DNA from: Bradyrhizobium sp. 1
GTDB taxonomy: Bacteria; Pseudomonadota; Alphaproteobacteria; Rhizobiales; Xanthobacteraceae
Reading direction: 5' to 3'
Length of the DNA: 64,000 bases
NCBI RefSeq assembly: GCF_023073315.1
Contig: NZ_JADPJH010000034.1
Location: 410,263 to 474,262 of the forward strand
Shown: piece after piece, positions 36,933 to 45,414 of the stretch
How the letters are laid out: the number at the start of each line of letters is the position of its first letter
Position numbering within the stretch: the stretch's first letter is position 1
Notes under the pieces: generated by a model
What the model saw: only the letters and a program-made list of their open reading frames with translations
What the model was told of the DNA's origin: nothing
The model's database searches: none
Position numbers and translations under genes: made by a program

Positions 36933-38381
36933 ATGAGTACTGAAGGCCCCAATTCATCGCCGATCGAGCCGCCGCACCGGCGCCCCAAGGTGATCAAGAC
37001 CAATCAGCAGCAGGTCTTTCTGTACGTCGTGCTGACCCTTCTGTTGTCGCTTGCCACCGTCTGGGGCGGCCGCACCTGGCTGCACAATTCGGAGACGCTG
37101 ACCTTTGCCGTCGGCGCACCCAACAGCGATGAGGCGCTGTTCGCCGCCAAGCTCGCCGCGCTGCTCAAGAACAACGCCTCGCGCTTCCGGATCAAGATCG
37201 TCAACAATCCCGACAGCGCCAAGGCGCTCGCGCAGTTCGACCGCAAGCAGGCCGACCTCGCCGTGCTGCGCACCGACGCCAAGGTGCCGCTGCGGGCGCG
37301 CACGCTCGCGATCCTCGAGCACGATCTCCTGCTCCTGCTCGGTCCCGGCAACAAGAAGATCAAGTCGCTCGCCGAGCTCAAGAAGAAGAAAGTCGCCGTC
37401 CTCGCCGAGAACGAATCCTCGCTCGCCTTCGTGCGCAGCATCCTCGACATTCCCGACGGGCCCGATGCCGCGAAGACCATCCAGATGGCGCCGCAGGGCG
37501 CAACGCTCGACAAGCTGTTCGCCCCGGCCAGCGGCTTTGGCGCGGTGATCACCATCGTCCACGCCTCGAAGGCGGTGCGCGACAAGGCCTATGAGCAGGT
37601 CGCCAAACGCGGCGGCTTCACACTGAATGCAATCGACGAGACCAAGGCGCTGGCGCGCAAATTCCCCGGTATTTCCGACGAGACACTGACGGCAGGCACG
37701 CTGTCGGCCTCGCCTGAAATTCCCGATGACGACCTCGAAACGATCGGGCTCGAATGGCTGCTGGTCGCGCAATCCAGGATGTCGGCGACCACCGCGGGGG
37801 ATCTCGCGCGCATCGTCTACGAGAACAAGCCTGCCCTCGGGCTCGACAACGGTTTTGCCAGCAGGATCGAGCCGGCCTCCGTCGAGAAGGACGCCTACGT
37901 GATGGCGCATCAGGGCGCCGCCGACTACATCAACGACGACACCAAATCGTTCATGGATAAATACAGCGACCTGATGTATCTGGGCGCCGCCGCGCTCAGC
38001 GTCATCGGTTCGATCTTCGCGGCGATCTACGCCAAGATCACAAGGATCGCGCCGGAGAAAGCTGGCGAGCTTTCTACCGCCGTCCTCGACGTCGGCGAAC
38101 GCATCGAGCACGCCCATTCGCTGGATCAGCTTGAATGTCTCCAGGACGAGCTGGAGGGCATTTTGCGCGGCGCCGTTATAGGTCTCAGAGACGGCACGAT
38201 CAGTACCGACGGGCTCGACACCTTCAAGCTCGGCTACGAATTCGTCCGCGACGAGATCGGCATGCGCCGCGACTATCTCAAACGCCATTGCGCCGATGCC
38301 GACAAGGTCGCCCAGGATACGGCCCCTTCCCAGCACGACGAGAGCAATGTCGTGGTGGTGAAGACAGCTCAGAGTGCCTGA
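36933..38381 (+). CDS. Membrane-anchored TAXI-family TRAP binding-protein homologue
   Basis: 482-residue protein. A cytoplasmic Pro-rich N-terminus is followed by a membrane helix (about 29-46), then a TAXI-type binding domain (about 55-335: TFAVGAPNSDEALFAAKLAALLK, KSLAELKKKKVAVL). A second membrane helix (about 347-366) and a cytoplasmic, helix-rich C-terminal tail of about 110 residues complete it. Ordinary TAXI proteins are soluble or lipid-anchored and sit next to a fused DctQM permease; none is present here. The double anchor and cytoplasmic tail suggest a sensor or a scaffold in place of an uptake component. Ligand unknown. Confidence 0.75.
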   Translation: MSTEGPNSSPIEPPHRRPKVIKTNQQQVFLYVVLTLLLSLATVWGGRTWLHNSETLTFAVGAPNSDEALFAAKLAALLKNNASRFRIKIVNNPDSAKALAQFDRKQADLAVLRTDAKVPLRARTLAILEHDLLLLLGPGNKKIKSLAELKKKKVAVLAENESSLAFVRSILDIPDGPDAAKTIQMAPQGATLDKLFAPASGFGAVITIVHASKAVRDKAYEQVAKRGGFTLNAIDETKALARKFPGISDETLTAGTLSASPEIPDDDLETIGLEWLLVAQSRMSATTAGDLARIVYENKPALGLDNGFASRIEPASVEKDAYVMAHQGAADYINDDTKSFMDKYSDLMYLGAAALSVIGSIFAAIYAKITRIAPEKAGELSTAVLDVGERIEHAHSLDQLECLQDELEGILRGAVIGLRDGTISTDGLDTFKLGYEFVRDEIGMRRDYLKRHCADADKVAQDTAPSQHDESNVVVVKTAQSA

Positions 38382-38503
38382 CCTATCGCTTCCACGGTCT
38401 TTCGGCGAAGCTTTGCCGACATTTCCCGCGAATCACCGGGTCGATTTCGGGAACCGTCCCCAGCCACAACTGTTTGTTCCCGGATGCAACCGGAGAGCGC
38501 GCC

Positions 38504-38722
38504 ATGCGTACACTCCTCGTCATACTCCTTCTGGGAATGCTGGCGGCGGTCGGCTACTTCGCCTATTCGGCAATGTCCGTCGAGGGCGAGCCGCTCCCCA
38601 CGGAAGGCTATGTGGCACTGGCGCTGGGAGCGGGTTTCTCCATCGTCGTCGGCATCGGCTTGATGATGTTGCTGTTTTTCAGCAGCCGCCGCGGCTACGA
38701 CGAGCCGCCGCATTTCAGGTAG
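38504..38722 (+). CDS. Small two-helix membrane protein
   Basis: 72-residue hypothetical protein with two membrane helices (about 2-21 and 38-61) and a short basic/acidic tail (SSRRGYDEPPHFR). The ATG at 38504 has CCGGAGAGC upstream. The gene lies between the TAXI-like protein and the K+ channel, all rightward. Family unknown; a phage-holin-like topology is superficial and there are no phage genes nearby. Confidence 0.6.
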   Translation: MRTLLVILLLGMLAAVGYFAYSAMSVEGEPLPTEGYVALALGAGFSIVVGIGLMMLLFFSSRRGYDEPPHFR

Positions 38723-38822
38723 CGCCCCGGCGCCCGTCGTTGACGGCCCCCGCCCGGGCAGGCAATTTGGCATTGAGGTCCCAGCCGGGACCGCCAAAGC
38801 CCAAACCGAGCCGCCTTCCCGC

Positions 38823-39932
38823 ATGTCCATGCCGCTGATCTCCGCTCTGGCCCAGTTCGCGGCCGCCACGGCCGGCCGCAACATGACCAAGGCAGCCTAT
38901 GTGGCCGTGGCCGTCGGCGTGCTCGGCATGGTGCTGCTGACGATTGGCCCGGCCTATGAGACCGCGCACCATTGGGTCGATGCCCTGCTCTGGGCCTGCC
39001 TCGCCTATTTCGTGTTCGAATGGGTCGTCCGGCTGCGCCACATGGCGCGGACGGGACGTCTCTCGCTCTACATGTCCTCGGCCGCCGGCATCGTGGACGC
39101 GATCGGAGCCCTGGCCGTGCCGGTTGCGCTTCTTCTCGGCGTCGAGCCCCGGACGGCCTGGCTGCTCAGCGTGCTCTGGGTGCTGAAGGTGGTGCCGGGC
39201 ATTCCCGGCCTGCGCCAGCTCCGCCGCGTGCTGGTGCTGGAGTCCGGGCCGCTGCTCAGCGTGCTCGTGATCTTCCTGATGGTGGTCTTCCTTGCTTCGG
39301 TCGCTGAATACTTTCTGGAGCGGGACGTGCAGCCGCAGACCTTCGGCAGCGTGCCGGCTGCGCTGTGGTGGGCGGTGGTGACCATGACAACGACGGGTTA
39401 TGGTGACGTCGTGCCGGTGACGCCGCTCGGACGCATGGTGGCCGCGCTGGTGATGATCTCCGGCCTCGGCGTGTTTGGTCTCTGGACCGGTATCCTCGCA
39501 ACCGGCTTTGCCGCCGAAACCCGGCGCGACAATTTCCTGAAAACCTGGGAATCCGTCAGCAAGGTGCCGTTCTTTGCGGCGCTCGGGCCTGCGGCCATCG
39601 CCGATGTCACCCACATGCTGCGCACCATGGAGCTGCCGGCGCGCACCATGATCATCCGCAAGGGCGCGCAGGGCGACTGCATGTATTTCATCGCCGCCGG
39701 CGAGGTCGAGGTCGACCTGCCCGGCAAGAAGGTGCAGCTTGGCGACGGCGCCTTCTTCGGCGAGATGGCGCTGCTCGGCAACAACAAGCGCGGCGCCAAT
39801 GTCTCGACCACGAAAGTGTCGCGGCTGCTGGTGCTCGACCTCGTCGATTTCCGCGTGCTGATGGCGCGGCACCCGGATTTGGCGGAGACCATCGACGCCG
39901 AGGCCAAACGGCGCACGCTCGAAAACAAGTAA
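38823..39932 (+). CDS. Cyclic-nucleotide-gated potassium channel (MlotiK1-like)
   Basis: 369-residue tetrameric-channel subunit: six membrane segments, selectivity filter TTTGYGD at 189-195, an S6 with GVFGLWTGILATGF, then a C-linker and cyclic-nucleotide-binding domain. The cNMP pocket FFGEMALLGNNKRGANV (311-327) keeps the phosphate-binding Arg (R323) and Glu (E314) positions of MlotiK1 from Mesorhizobium. The S4 region is weakly charged, so gating should be by ligand and not voltage. It is followed 12 bp later by a crotonase gene. cAMP is the expected ligand; it could link to the cyclase-like gene at 52720, though that is speculation. Confidence 0.9.
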   Translation: MSMPLISALAQFAAATAGRNMTKAAYVAVAVGVLGMVLLTIGPAYETAHHWVDALLWACLAYFVFEWVVRLRHMARTGRLSLYMSSAAGIVDAIGALAVPVALLLGVEPRTAWLLSVLWVLKVVPGIPGLRQLRRVLVLESGPLLSVLVIFLMVVFLASVAEYFLERDVQPQTFGSVPAALWWAVVTMTTTGYGDVVPVTPLGRMVAALVMISGLGVFGLWTGILATGFAAETRRDNFLKTWESVSKVPFFAALGPAAIADVTHMLRTMELPARTMIIRKGAQGDCMYFIAAGEVEVDLPGKKVQLGDGAFFGEMALLGNNKRGANVSTTKVSRLLVLDLVDFRVLMARHPDLAETIDAEAKRRTLENK

Positions 39933-39944
39933 ATGGAGACAAGA

Positions 39945-40730
39945 ATGTCGGATATCACCGACGCGGCATCCAGCCCCGTGCTCGAAATCACCGGCGCACG
40001 CGCCACCATTCGCCTCAACAGGCCAAAACATCTCAACCGGCTCCAGGCCGAGGATCTCGGCGAACTGATCAAACTGTTCGACCGGGTCGAGGCTGATCCC
40101 GCCATCCGCGTGCTGGTGCTGACCGGCACCGGACGCGCGTTCTCCGCAGGCTATGACCTCAATTCGGTCGCCGAGCGCGCAGTGAGCGCGAACGAGCAGC
40201 AGAGCGCGGGCTCCGCCTTCGAGGTGGTCGTCAACCGGCTGGAGGATCTGGGCGTGCCGACGATCTGCCGTCTCAACGGCGGCGTTTATGGCGGCTCGAC
40301 CGACCTCGCGCTCGCCTGCGATTTCCGCATCGGCATCGACACCGCCGAGATGTTCATGCCGGCGGCGCGGCTCGGGCTGCATTATTACCGGAGCGGCATC
40401 AAACGCTACGTGACGCGGCTCGGCCTCGACAATGCGAAAAAGCTTTTCCTCACCGCGCAGAAGATCAGCGCGCCGGAGATGCTGCGGATCGGCTATCTCA
40501 CCGCCATGGTGCCGGTGGATTTCCTTGATGAAGAGATCGACAAGCTCGCCAACGTCCTCGCCGGCAACGCGCCGCAGGCGATGCGGGGCATGAAGCGCGC
40601 CATCAACGAATTCGCCCGCGGCGAGCTCGACGAGCAAGCCGCCAACCAGCGCCACCGCGACAGCATGCGCGGCGACGAGATCAAGGAAGGTATCAAGGCG
40701 TTTGCGGAGAAGCGAGCGCCGAAATTCTGA
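39945..40730 (+). CDS. Enoyl-CoA hydratase/isomerase family protein
   Basis: 261-residue crotonase. The oxyanion-hole segments GRAFSAGYDLNS (about 64-75) and LNGGVYGGSTDLALACDFRIG are present, but the usual first catalytic Glu (GGxxE) is replaced by Thr-Asp (GGSTD), and the second site reads MPAARLGLHYYRSG. It may thus catalyse something other than standard hydration. ATG 39945 is chosen, 5-6 bp after GGAGA; the ATG at 39933 lacks a site. Directly downstream of the K+ channel, possibly by chance. Confidence 0.8.
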   Translation: MSDITDAASSPVLEITGARATIRLNRPKHLNRLQAEDLGELIKLFDRVEADPAIRVLVLTGTGRAFSAGYDLNSVAERAVSANEQQSAGSAFEVVVNRLEDLGVPTICRLNGGVYGGSTDLALACDFRIGIDTAEMFMPAARLGLHYYRSGIKRYVTRLGLDNAKKLFLTAQKISAPEMLRIGYLTAMVPVDFLDEEIDKLANVLAGNAPQAMRGMKRAINEFARGELDEQAANQRHRDSMRGDEIKEGIKAFAEKRAPKF

Positions 40731-41165
40731 TCACGCCCGCTTCGACCGCATCGCGCGGACCTGCGTGAGATTGAGATCGCGGACGAACGCCTGATACCGT
40801 TTGCTGTCAACGGCGTAGATCGCGATCCGGCCTTCACTGTCGGCATGAACGCCCCAGCCGAAGCGCTTGCCCAGGCTCGACGCCCTCATGCATGCCTGGC
40901 CCCGGGAGAAGAACGCTTCACGGGCCGCGCGCTTCTCCGTTTTCGTCGTCTCCACATCGAGCTCGCGCCCCCGCGCAGACGTCGCGAAGATCACATCGTC
41001 GGACGTGTATTTGTAAGGCGCCTTGGCAATCATCCCGTATTGCAGGCACGCCACCGTCGGCTTTCCTGCGCGCAGCGGCGGCGCCTCGCCAGTGCGTGCG
41101 GGACAGTCTTCGGCAACACGGATGAAGGTGTTGAAGCAGTTGGTCGTGTGTGTCGGCTTCGTCAT
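40731..41165 (-). CDS. DUF6157 family protein
   Basis: 144-residue cytosolic protein. TTNCFNTFIRVAEDCPARTGE at the N-terminus, KPTVACLQYGMI, KYTSDDVIFATSARG, RASSLGKRFGWGVHADSEGRIAIYAVDS and the KRA end are the conserved blocks of DUF6157. Function unknown. The ATG at 41165 lies 17 bp from the GST stop, so both leftward genes form an operon under the operator at 41875. A much longer frame over the GST gene is a shadow. Confidence 0.75.
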   Translation of the reverse strand: MTKPTHTTNCFNTFIRVAEDCPARTGEAPPLRAGKPTVACLQYGMIAKAPYKYTSDDVIFATSARGRELDVETTKTEKRAAREAFFSRGQACMRASSLGKRFGWGVHADSEGRIAIYAVDSKRYQAFVRDLNLTQVRAMRSKRA

Positions 41166-41182
41166 CTCCAACCCTGGTTCAT

Positions 41183-41827
41183 TCAACCACCAGCAGCCGC
41201 GGCATGCTGCGCCGCCATCTCGGCGTCGGCGGCATTGATCCGCTGGAACACGGGACGCGAGGTCATCCGCTCGGCATAGCGAACAAATACATCTTTCTTC
41301 GGCACGATACCGAACATCATCGTCCAGCTGAACGCAACACCCCAGAGAATATCGGCAGCGGTCATCCGCTCGCCGAGCAGATATGGCCCCTTCGCCAATT
41401 GCGCCTCCAGCGCACCCAGCATGGTGTCGTAATCCGCATAGGGCGATTGCGTGATCGGTGCCGGCTCGCGCTGCATGAACTTGTCGATCAGCGCCGGCTC
41501 GAACGACGAGCCGTAATAGGCGATCCAGCGTAGATACGGACCGCGCAGCGGATCGTTCAGCGCGGGCGTCAGCCCCGCCTGCGGGAAGAGATCGGCGAGA
41601 TAGATGGTGATCGCGACCTGCTCGGTCACGAGCGCCTCGCCGTGGCGGATCGCCGGCACCTTGCCGAGCGGATTGATGGCGAGATAGTCGGGCTTGCGCT
41701 GCTCGCCGGCCTTCATGTTGAGGATTTGGAGATCGTAGGGAACGCCGAGTTCCTCGAGCAGCACCCGCGTGCCGGTGGCGCGGCTTTGCGGCGAATAATA
41801 CAGGGTGACGCGGTGGGAATCGGTCAT
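41183..41827 (-). CDS. Glutathione S-transferase family protein
   Basis: 214-residue GST. The N-terminal thioredoxin fold has YYSPQSRATGTRVLLEELGVPYDL (the catalytic Ser/Tyr region), NPLGKVPAIRHG (cis-Pro) and VTEQVAITIYLADL (GSH contact). The C-terminal domain is helical with MTAADILWGVAFSW, the N-capping box. The ATG at 41827 follows GATGGAGACCTGCC. Divergent from a WYL regulator with a perfect operator in between; the DUF6157 gene follows. Confidence 0.88.
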   Translation of the reverse strand: MTDSHRVTLYYSPQSRATGTRVLLEELGVPYDLQILNMKAGEQRKPDYLAINPLGKVPAIRHGEALVTEQVAITIYLADLFPQAGLTPALNDPLRGPYLRWIAYYGSSFEPALIDKFMQREPAPITQSPYADYDTMLGALEAQLAKGPYLLGERMTAADILWGVAFSWTMMFGIVPKKDVFVRYAERMTSRPVFQRINAADAEMAAQHAAAAGG

Positions 41828-41874
41828 GGCAGGTCTCCATCTCGCCGGCTGGCGATGGCGTCCCTTGTAAGGAA

Positions 41875-41903
41875 CCATACCTGACATCCTGTGTCAGGTA
41901 TGG
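41875..41903. promoter_or_regulatory. Perfect 29-bp operator between GST and WYL regulator
   Basis: Arms CCATACCTGACA and TGTCAGGTATGG are perfect reverse complements separated by TCCTG. It begins 48 bp upstream of the GST ATG and ends 12 bp before the regulator ATG, so it likely controls both. A weaker related repeat is at 34335-34356 in the first GST/WYL module. Confidence 0.85.
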
Positions 41904-41914
41904 TTTAATTGATC

Positions 41915-42895
41915 ATGCGCGCGAGCCGGATGATGTCGATCCTCACCACCCTCCAGGCCAGGGGGCAGGTCACCGCGCCCGAGCTCGCCGAGGCCTGCGA
42001 GGTGTCGGTGCGGACGATCTACCGTGACATCGACGCGCTCGCGGCATCCGGCGTCCCCGTTTATGCCGACCGCGGCGCCGAGGGCGGCTATCGGCTGCTC
42101 GACGGCTATCGCGTCCGGCTGAACGGACTGTCGCAGAACGAGGCGGAAGCGCTGTTCCTCGCCGGGCTGCCCGGTCCTGCGGCGGCGCTCGGGCTCGACG
42201 CGGCGATGATCGCCGCGCAGAACAAGCTGATGGCCGCATTGCCGGCGAATCTGCGCGAAGACGCCGGGCGGATGCAGGAGCGCTTTCACCTGGACGCCCC
42301 CGGATGGTTCGGCGAGACGGAAGAGCCCAAGCATCTGCGTGCCATTGCCGGGGCGGCCCTGCGCGGGGCACTGATCAAGATTCGCTACCAGAGCTGGCGC
42401 GCCGAGAAGCAGCGGTGCGTTGCGCCGCTCGGTCTCGTGCTGAAGGGCGGCAGCTGGTATCTCGCCGGGCAAGTCGACGGCAGCGTGCGCACCTATCGCA
42501 TCGCGCGCGTGCTCGACTGCACCGCGCTTGACGATCGCTTCGATCGTCCCGCCGATTTCGATCTCGCCGACTATTGGCGAGATGCAACGCTCCGCCTCGA
42601 AGCCGAGATGCACCCCAATGTCGCGGTCGTGCGGCTGTCGCCGCTCGGCGTGAAGCTGCTCGACGCGCTGAGCCAGCCTTACGTCAAAGCACGCACACAG
42701 CTCGAAGAGGCCACTGACGCGGATGGCTGGCGCATCGCGAGAGTGCCGACCGGCAAGACCTCTTGGCACGCCGCCGCGGAATTGTTGCGGCTTGGCCCCG
42801 AGGCCGAAGTGCTGGAGCCGGCTGATCTTCGCGAGAAGATGACGGAACTGACGCAAGCGATGGCCGCGCGCTATCGCGCGGCGCGGAAAGCCTGA
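41915..42895 (+). CDS. YafY-type WYL-domain transcriptional regulator
   Basis: 326-residue regulator, larger than the 34400 paralogue. The HTH is MMSILTTLQARGQVTAPELAEACEVSVRTIYRDIDALAASGVPVYADRGAEGGYRLL, and the WYL domain begins near 145 and contains GGSWYLAGQVDGSVRTYRIARV, with an intact WYL. The WCX C-terminal domain completes it. The start is ATG 41915; a TTG six bases earlier is in frame. Autoregulated, and probably repressing the GST/DUF6157 operon via the palindrome at 41875-41903. Ligand unknown. Confidence 0.9.
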   Translation: MRASRMMSILTTLQARGQVTAPELAEACEVSVRTIYRDIDALAASGVPVYADRGAEGGYRLLDGYRVRLNGLSQNEAEALFLAGLPGPAAALGLDAAMIAAQNKLMAALPANLREDAGRMQERFHLDAPGWFGETEEPKHLRAIAGAALRGALIKIRYQSWRAEKQRCVAPLGLVLKGGSWYLAGQVDGSVRTYRIARVLDCTALDDRFDRPADFDLADYWRDATLRLEAEMHPNVAVVRLSPLGVKLLDALSQPYVKARTQLEEATDADGWRIARVPTGKTSWHAAAELLRLGPEAEVLEPADLREKMTELTQAMAARYRAARKA

Positions 42896-43032
42896 TATCG
42901 GCGCCCCGGCCGCGGCCCACGAAACATTCCTGAAACACGATTCTCCTCATCCTGTGTGAACGCATTCGCATTTCGACCCGACCGAGATGCAGGGACACAA
43001 CAACGGCCGTTGCGCCACACTGGAGAATGAAG

Positions 43033-43266
43033 ATGTTTCGTAAGCTTGCCCTTGGTCTGATCGCCGCCACCTCGCTCGGCGCCGCCGCTCTCGCACCCAC
43101 CGCCGCTTCGGCCCACGGCTTCCATCATCACTGGGGCCCCGGCTGGGGTTTTGGCGGCATCTACGTCAACACCGGCGTCAGCAACTGCTACCAGGAGCGC
43201 GTCATCCAGACCCGCCACGGCATGCGCGTCCGCGTCGTGAATGTCTGCGCCTACGGGATCTACTGA
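43033..43266 (+). CDS. Small secreted His/Gly-rich protein
   Basis: 77-residue secreted protein. The signal peptide (MFRKLALGLIAATSLGAAALAPTAASA) is cleaved near residue 27, and the mature part of about 50 residues begins HGFHHHWGPGWGFGG. Two Cys (NCYQERVI and NVCAYGIY) could form a disulfide. The His cluster suggests periplasmic metal binding; the family is unnamed but common in Bradyrhizobium. ATG 43033 is chosen, 7 bp after GGAG; the ATG at 43027 is too close. A terminator at 43288 follows. Confidence 0.75.
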   Translation: MFRKLALGLIAATSLGAAALAPTAASAHGFHHHWGPGWGFGGIYVNTGVSNCYQERVIQTRHGMRVRVVNVCAYGIY

Positions 43267-43287
43267 TTTCCCGCCTTCACGACAAAG

Positions 43288-43314
43288 CTCCGGTCGCACT
43301 GCGGCCGGAGTTTT
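43288..43314 (+). terminator. Terminator after small secreted protein
   Basis: 10-bp stem CTCCGGTCGC / GCGGCCGGAG (one mismatch), 3-bp loop, then TTTT. Lies 21 bp after the stop and just before the end of the convergent desaturase gene. Confidence 0.85.
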
Positions 43315-43339
43315 GCGTCGGGCCTAGGCGATTTTTGAG

Positions 43340-44287
43340 TTAGCCGATCTGCCGATGCCGGCGAAACCAGGCCCAGGTCTCGCGCGTCGTCCTGATGTAG
43401 CCGCGGCCGCGATAGACGATCTCACCGTCGACGATCTCGTTCAGCTTCGGCAGCGCGTGAAACGGGATCGAGGGATAGGCGTGATGCTCGACATGATAGG
43501 GCATGTTCCACGTGAACCATTTGACGACCGCGCCGGTGGTGGTGGTGCGCGTGTTCTCGAAAGCGCTGCGGGTGCGATCGCAACCGGTGTGCTCGGCATA
43601 GAGATAGGGCCGCAGGAAGGATTGCCCGATCAACAGCGGAACGATCCAGACCCAGAGCAGCAGCGCCGAGGAGAACCACAGCGAGAGTGCGAAGAGCAGC
43701 GCATAGAGCGCGACATAGGCGCGCGCCTCGGCCACGATGATGGCGCGCTTGTTTTCGGGAATCCACGGCATGACGACCTTGCCGGTGACGGCATGGCCGA
43801 GCATCAACCTGAGGCGGCCGGCGACCTGGAGCAGGCCGCTATAGGCGAGCACGAGCTGCGTGTCCGATTTGGGCTTGACGCCGACGACCAGCTCCGGGTC
43901 CTTCTCCGGATCCTGGGTATAGCGATGATGATCCCAATGGAACAGGCAGTAATATTCGTAAGGCGATCCGATGATGAAGCCTGAGACATAGCCGACCGTG
44001 AGGTTGAGACCGCGGCTCTTGAACGCGGTCTTGTGCGCCGTCTCATGCACCGCCATGAACAGGAAGGCGACGAAATAGCCCTGCACGGCCACCAGTGGCA
44101 GCGCCCAGAGGACGCCGTAGGTCGCGGTCACCTTCCAGATCAGTGCGCCGACCAGCACGACCACGCCGTAATGGCAGAGGCTGCGCGCGGCGCCCTGGAC
44201 ATTGGAACGGGCCGACAATTCGCGCAGCATGGCCGGTGTCAGCGGCTTCAGGCGATGACCGGGCTCTGAAACGGTTGCGTCAGTCAT
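43340..44287 (-). CDS. Membrane fatty-acid desaturase family protein
   Basis: 315-residue integral membrane di-iron enzyme. The three histidine boxes are present: HETAH (81-85), HWDHH (117-121) and HVEHH (near 262). Four hydrophobic helices lie between them. It introduces a double bond or hydroxyl into a lipid-bound chain or a carotenoid-like substrate; which one cannot be told. It is 15 bp downstream of the alpha/beta-hydrolase gene, so both share one promoter. Confidence 0.85.
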   Translation of the reverse strand: MTDATVSEPGHRLKPLTPAMLRELSARSNVQGAARSLCHYGVVVLVGALIWKVTATYGVLWALPLVAVQGYFVAFLFMAVHETAHKTAFKSRGLNLTVGYVSGFIIGSPYEYYCLFHWDHHRYTQDPEKDPELVVGVKPKSDTQLVLAYSGLLQVAGRLRLMLGHAVTGKVVMPWIPENKRAIIVAEARAYVALYALLFALSLWFSSALLLWVWIVPLLIGQSFLRPYLYAEHTGCDRTRSAFENTRTTTTGAVVKWFTWNMPYHVEHHAYPSIPFHALPKLNEIVDGEIVYRGRGYIRTTRETWAWFRRHRQIG

Positions 44288-44302
44288 GATCGGATGCCTG
44301 CC

Positions 44303-45319
44303 CTATTTGTTGAGGAGTTCTGCGATCTCGGCCTTGAGGAAGGCCTGATCGCGCGGATTGTTGACGGGGTTGCCGGCGCGATGGCCGTGCAGCGACGGGA
44401 TCGGATGCAGCACCGCAGATTTCGCGTTGACCAGCTGGCCGAGCTCGTCCTCGTTGTCGCGGACATCGAAATAGCGATCGGTTGCGCCGGGCATCAGTAG
44501 CATATGCGCCGTGATCGCGGCGAGCGCGCGATCGAGATCGCCGCCGAATGTCGCGCAACGGCTGATATCGCCGTACTGCCAGATATCGACCTGCGCCAGC
44601 AGATCGTTGGCGTCGCGGCGGGCAAACGCCGCGTCCCAGGCGCGGACGAGATAGTCTTCCAGCGAGGTAAAGCCCGTCTCGCGCCAGAGCTCGTCGCGAT
44701 AAAAGCCATGCGACATCGCCCAGCCGGCATAGACGCGCCCCATGGCGCGATAGCCCGCAACCGGTCTCTCGACGAAACGGCCGTCGCGGAAGGCGGGATC
44801 GCCTGTGAGCGCGGCCTTCACGCTTTCGAGGAAAACATGATTATACGGCGCGCAGCGCGCACTGCCGCAAACGACCGCGGCCCGTTCGACCATATCAGGA
44901 TGCAACGCCGCCCAGTGATAGGCCTGCACGCCACCCATCGACCAGCCATAGACCAGCGCGAGTTTTGTGATGCCGAAACGCTCGGTGAGCAGCCGGTGCT
45001 GGACCGCGATGGCGTCGTGATAGGTGAGTTGCGGGAACGGCACGGCCGTGTTCGACGGCGAGGACGACAGGCCGTTGCCGAACAGGTTCGGGATGATGAT
45101 GAAGTAGCGCGCCGGGTCGAGCACGCCGTCGGGCCCGATCAGCCACTCCGTGTCGAAATGCTGCGCGCTGAACGAGGTCGGGTAGAGGATGACGTTGTCC
45201 TTGGCGGAGCTCAACGTGCCATAGGTCTGGTAAGCGAGCTTCAGCGCGGGGAAGACGGCACCGGATTGAAGCGTGACGTCGCCAGCCTCAAAGATCTCGT
45301 AGTCGCGCTGCGCTGTCAT
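44303..45319 (-). CDS. Alpha/beta hydrolase, homoserine O-acetyltransferase (MetX)-like
   Basis: 338-residue cytosolic alpha/beta-hydrolase. The nucleophile elbow is GWSMGG (125-130, S127), the acid lies in GATDRYFD, and the His in SLHGHRAG near the end. The order and overall length fit the MetX-like hydrolase subgroup that lacks the full MetX pattern. Together with the desaturase gene it forms an operon behind a strong palindrome at 45415-45445. Acyltransferase versus hydrolase activity is undetermined. Confidence 0.8.
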   Translation of the reverse strand: MTAQRDYEIFEAGDVTLQSGAVFPALKLAYQTYGTLSSAKDNVILYPTSFSAQHFDTEWLIGPDGVLDPARYFIIIPNLFGNGLSSSPSNTAVPFPQLTYHDAIAVQHRLLTERFGITKLALVYGWSMGGVQAYHWAALHPDMVERAAVVCGSARCAPYNHVFLESVKAALTGDPAFRDGRFVERPVAGYRAMGRVYAGWAMSHGFYRDELWRETGFTSLEDYLVRAWDAAFARRDANDLLAQVDIWQYGDISRCATFGGDLDRALAAITAHMLLMPGATDRYFDVRDNEDELGQLVNAKSAVLHPIPSLHGHRAGNPVNNPRDQAFLKAEIAELLNK

Positions 45320-45414
45320 GGACCCAATTTCCGCTCACGCGGCCGCAGAGCGCGCCCGCCGAAACGACGATGCATTGATCGTGCCGGACCAGCAAACGCA
45401 TCGTTGCGTCGCGC

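Noticed and set aside
38135-38503. Upstream extension of the two-helix membrane protein
   Set aside because: Overlaps the TAXI-like gene in a different frame, with Arg/Ser-rich shadow composition.
38715-40655. 646-residue leftward frame opposite the K+ channel and crotonase
   Set aside because: Antisense shadow; His/Arg-rich without domains, and no ribosome-binding site.
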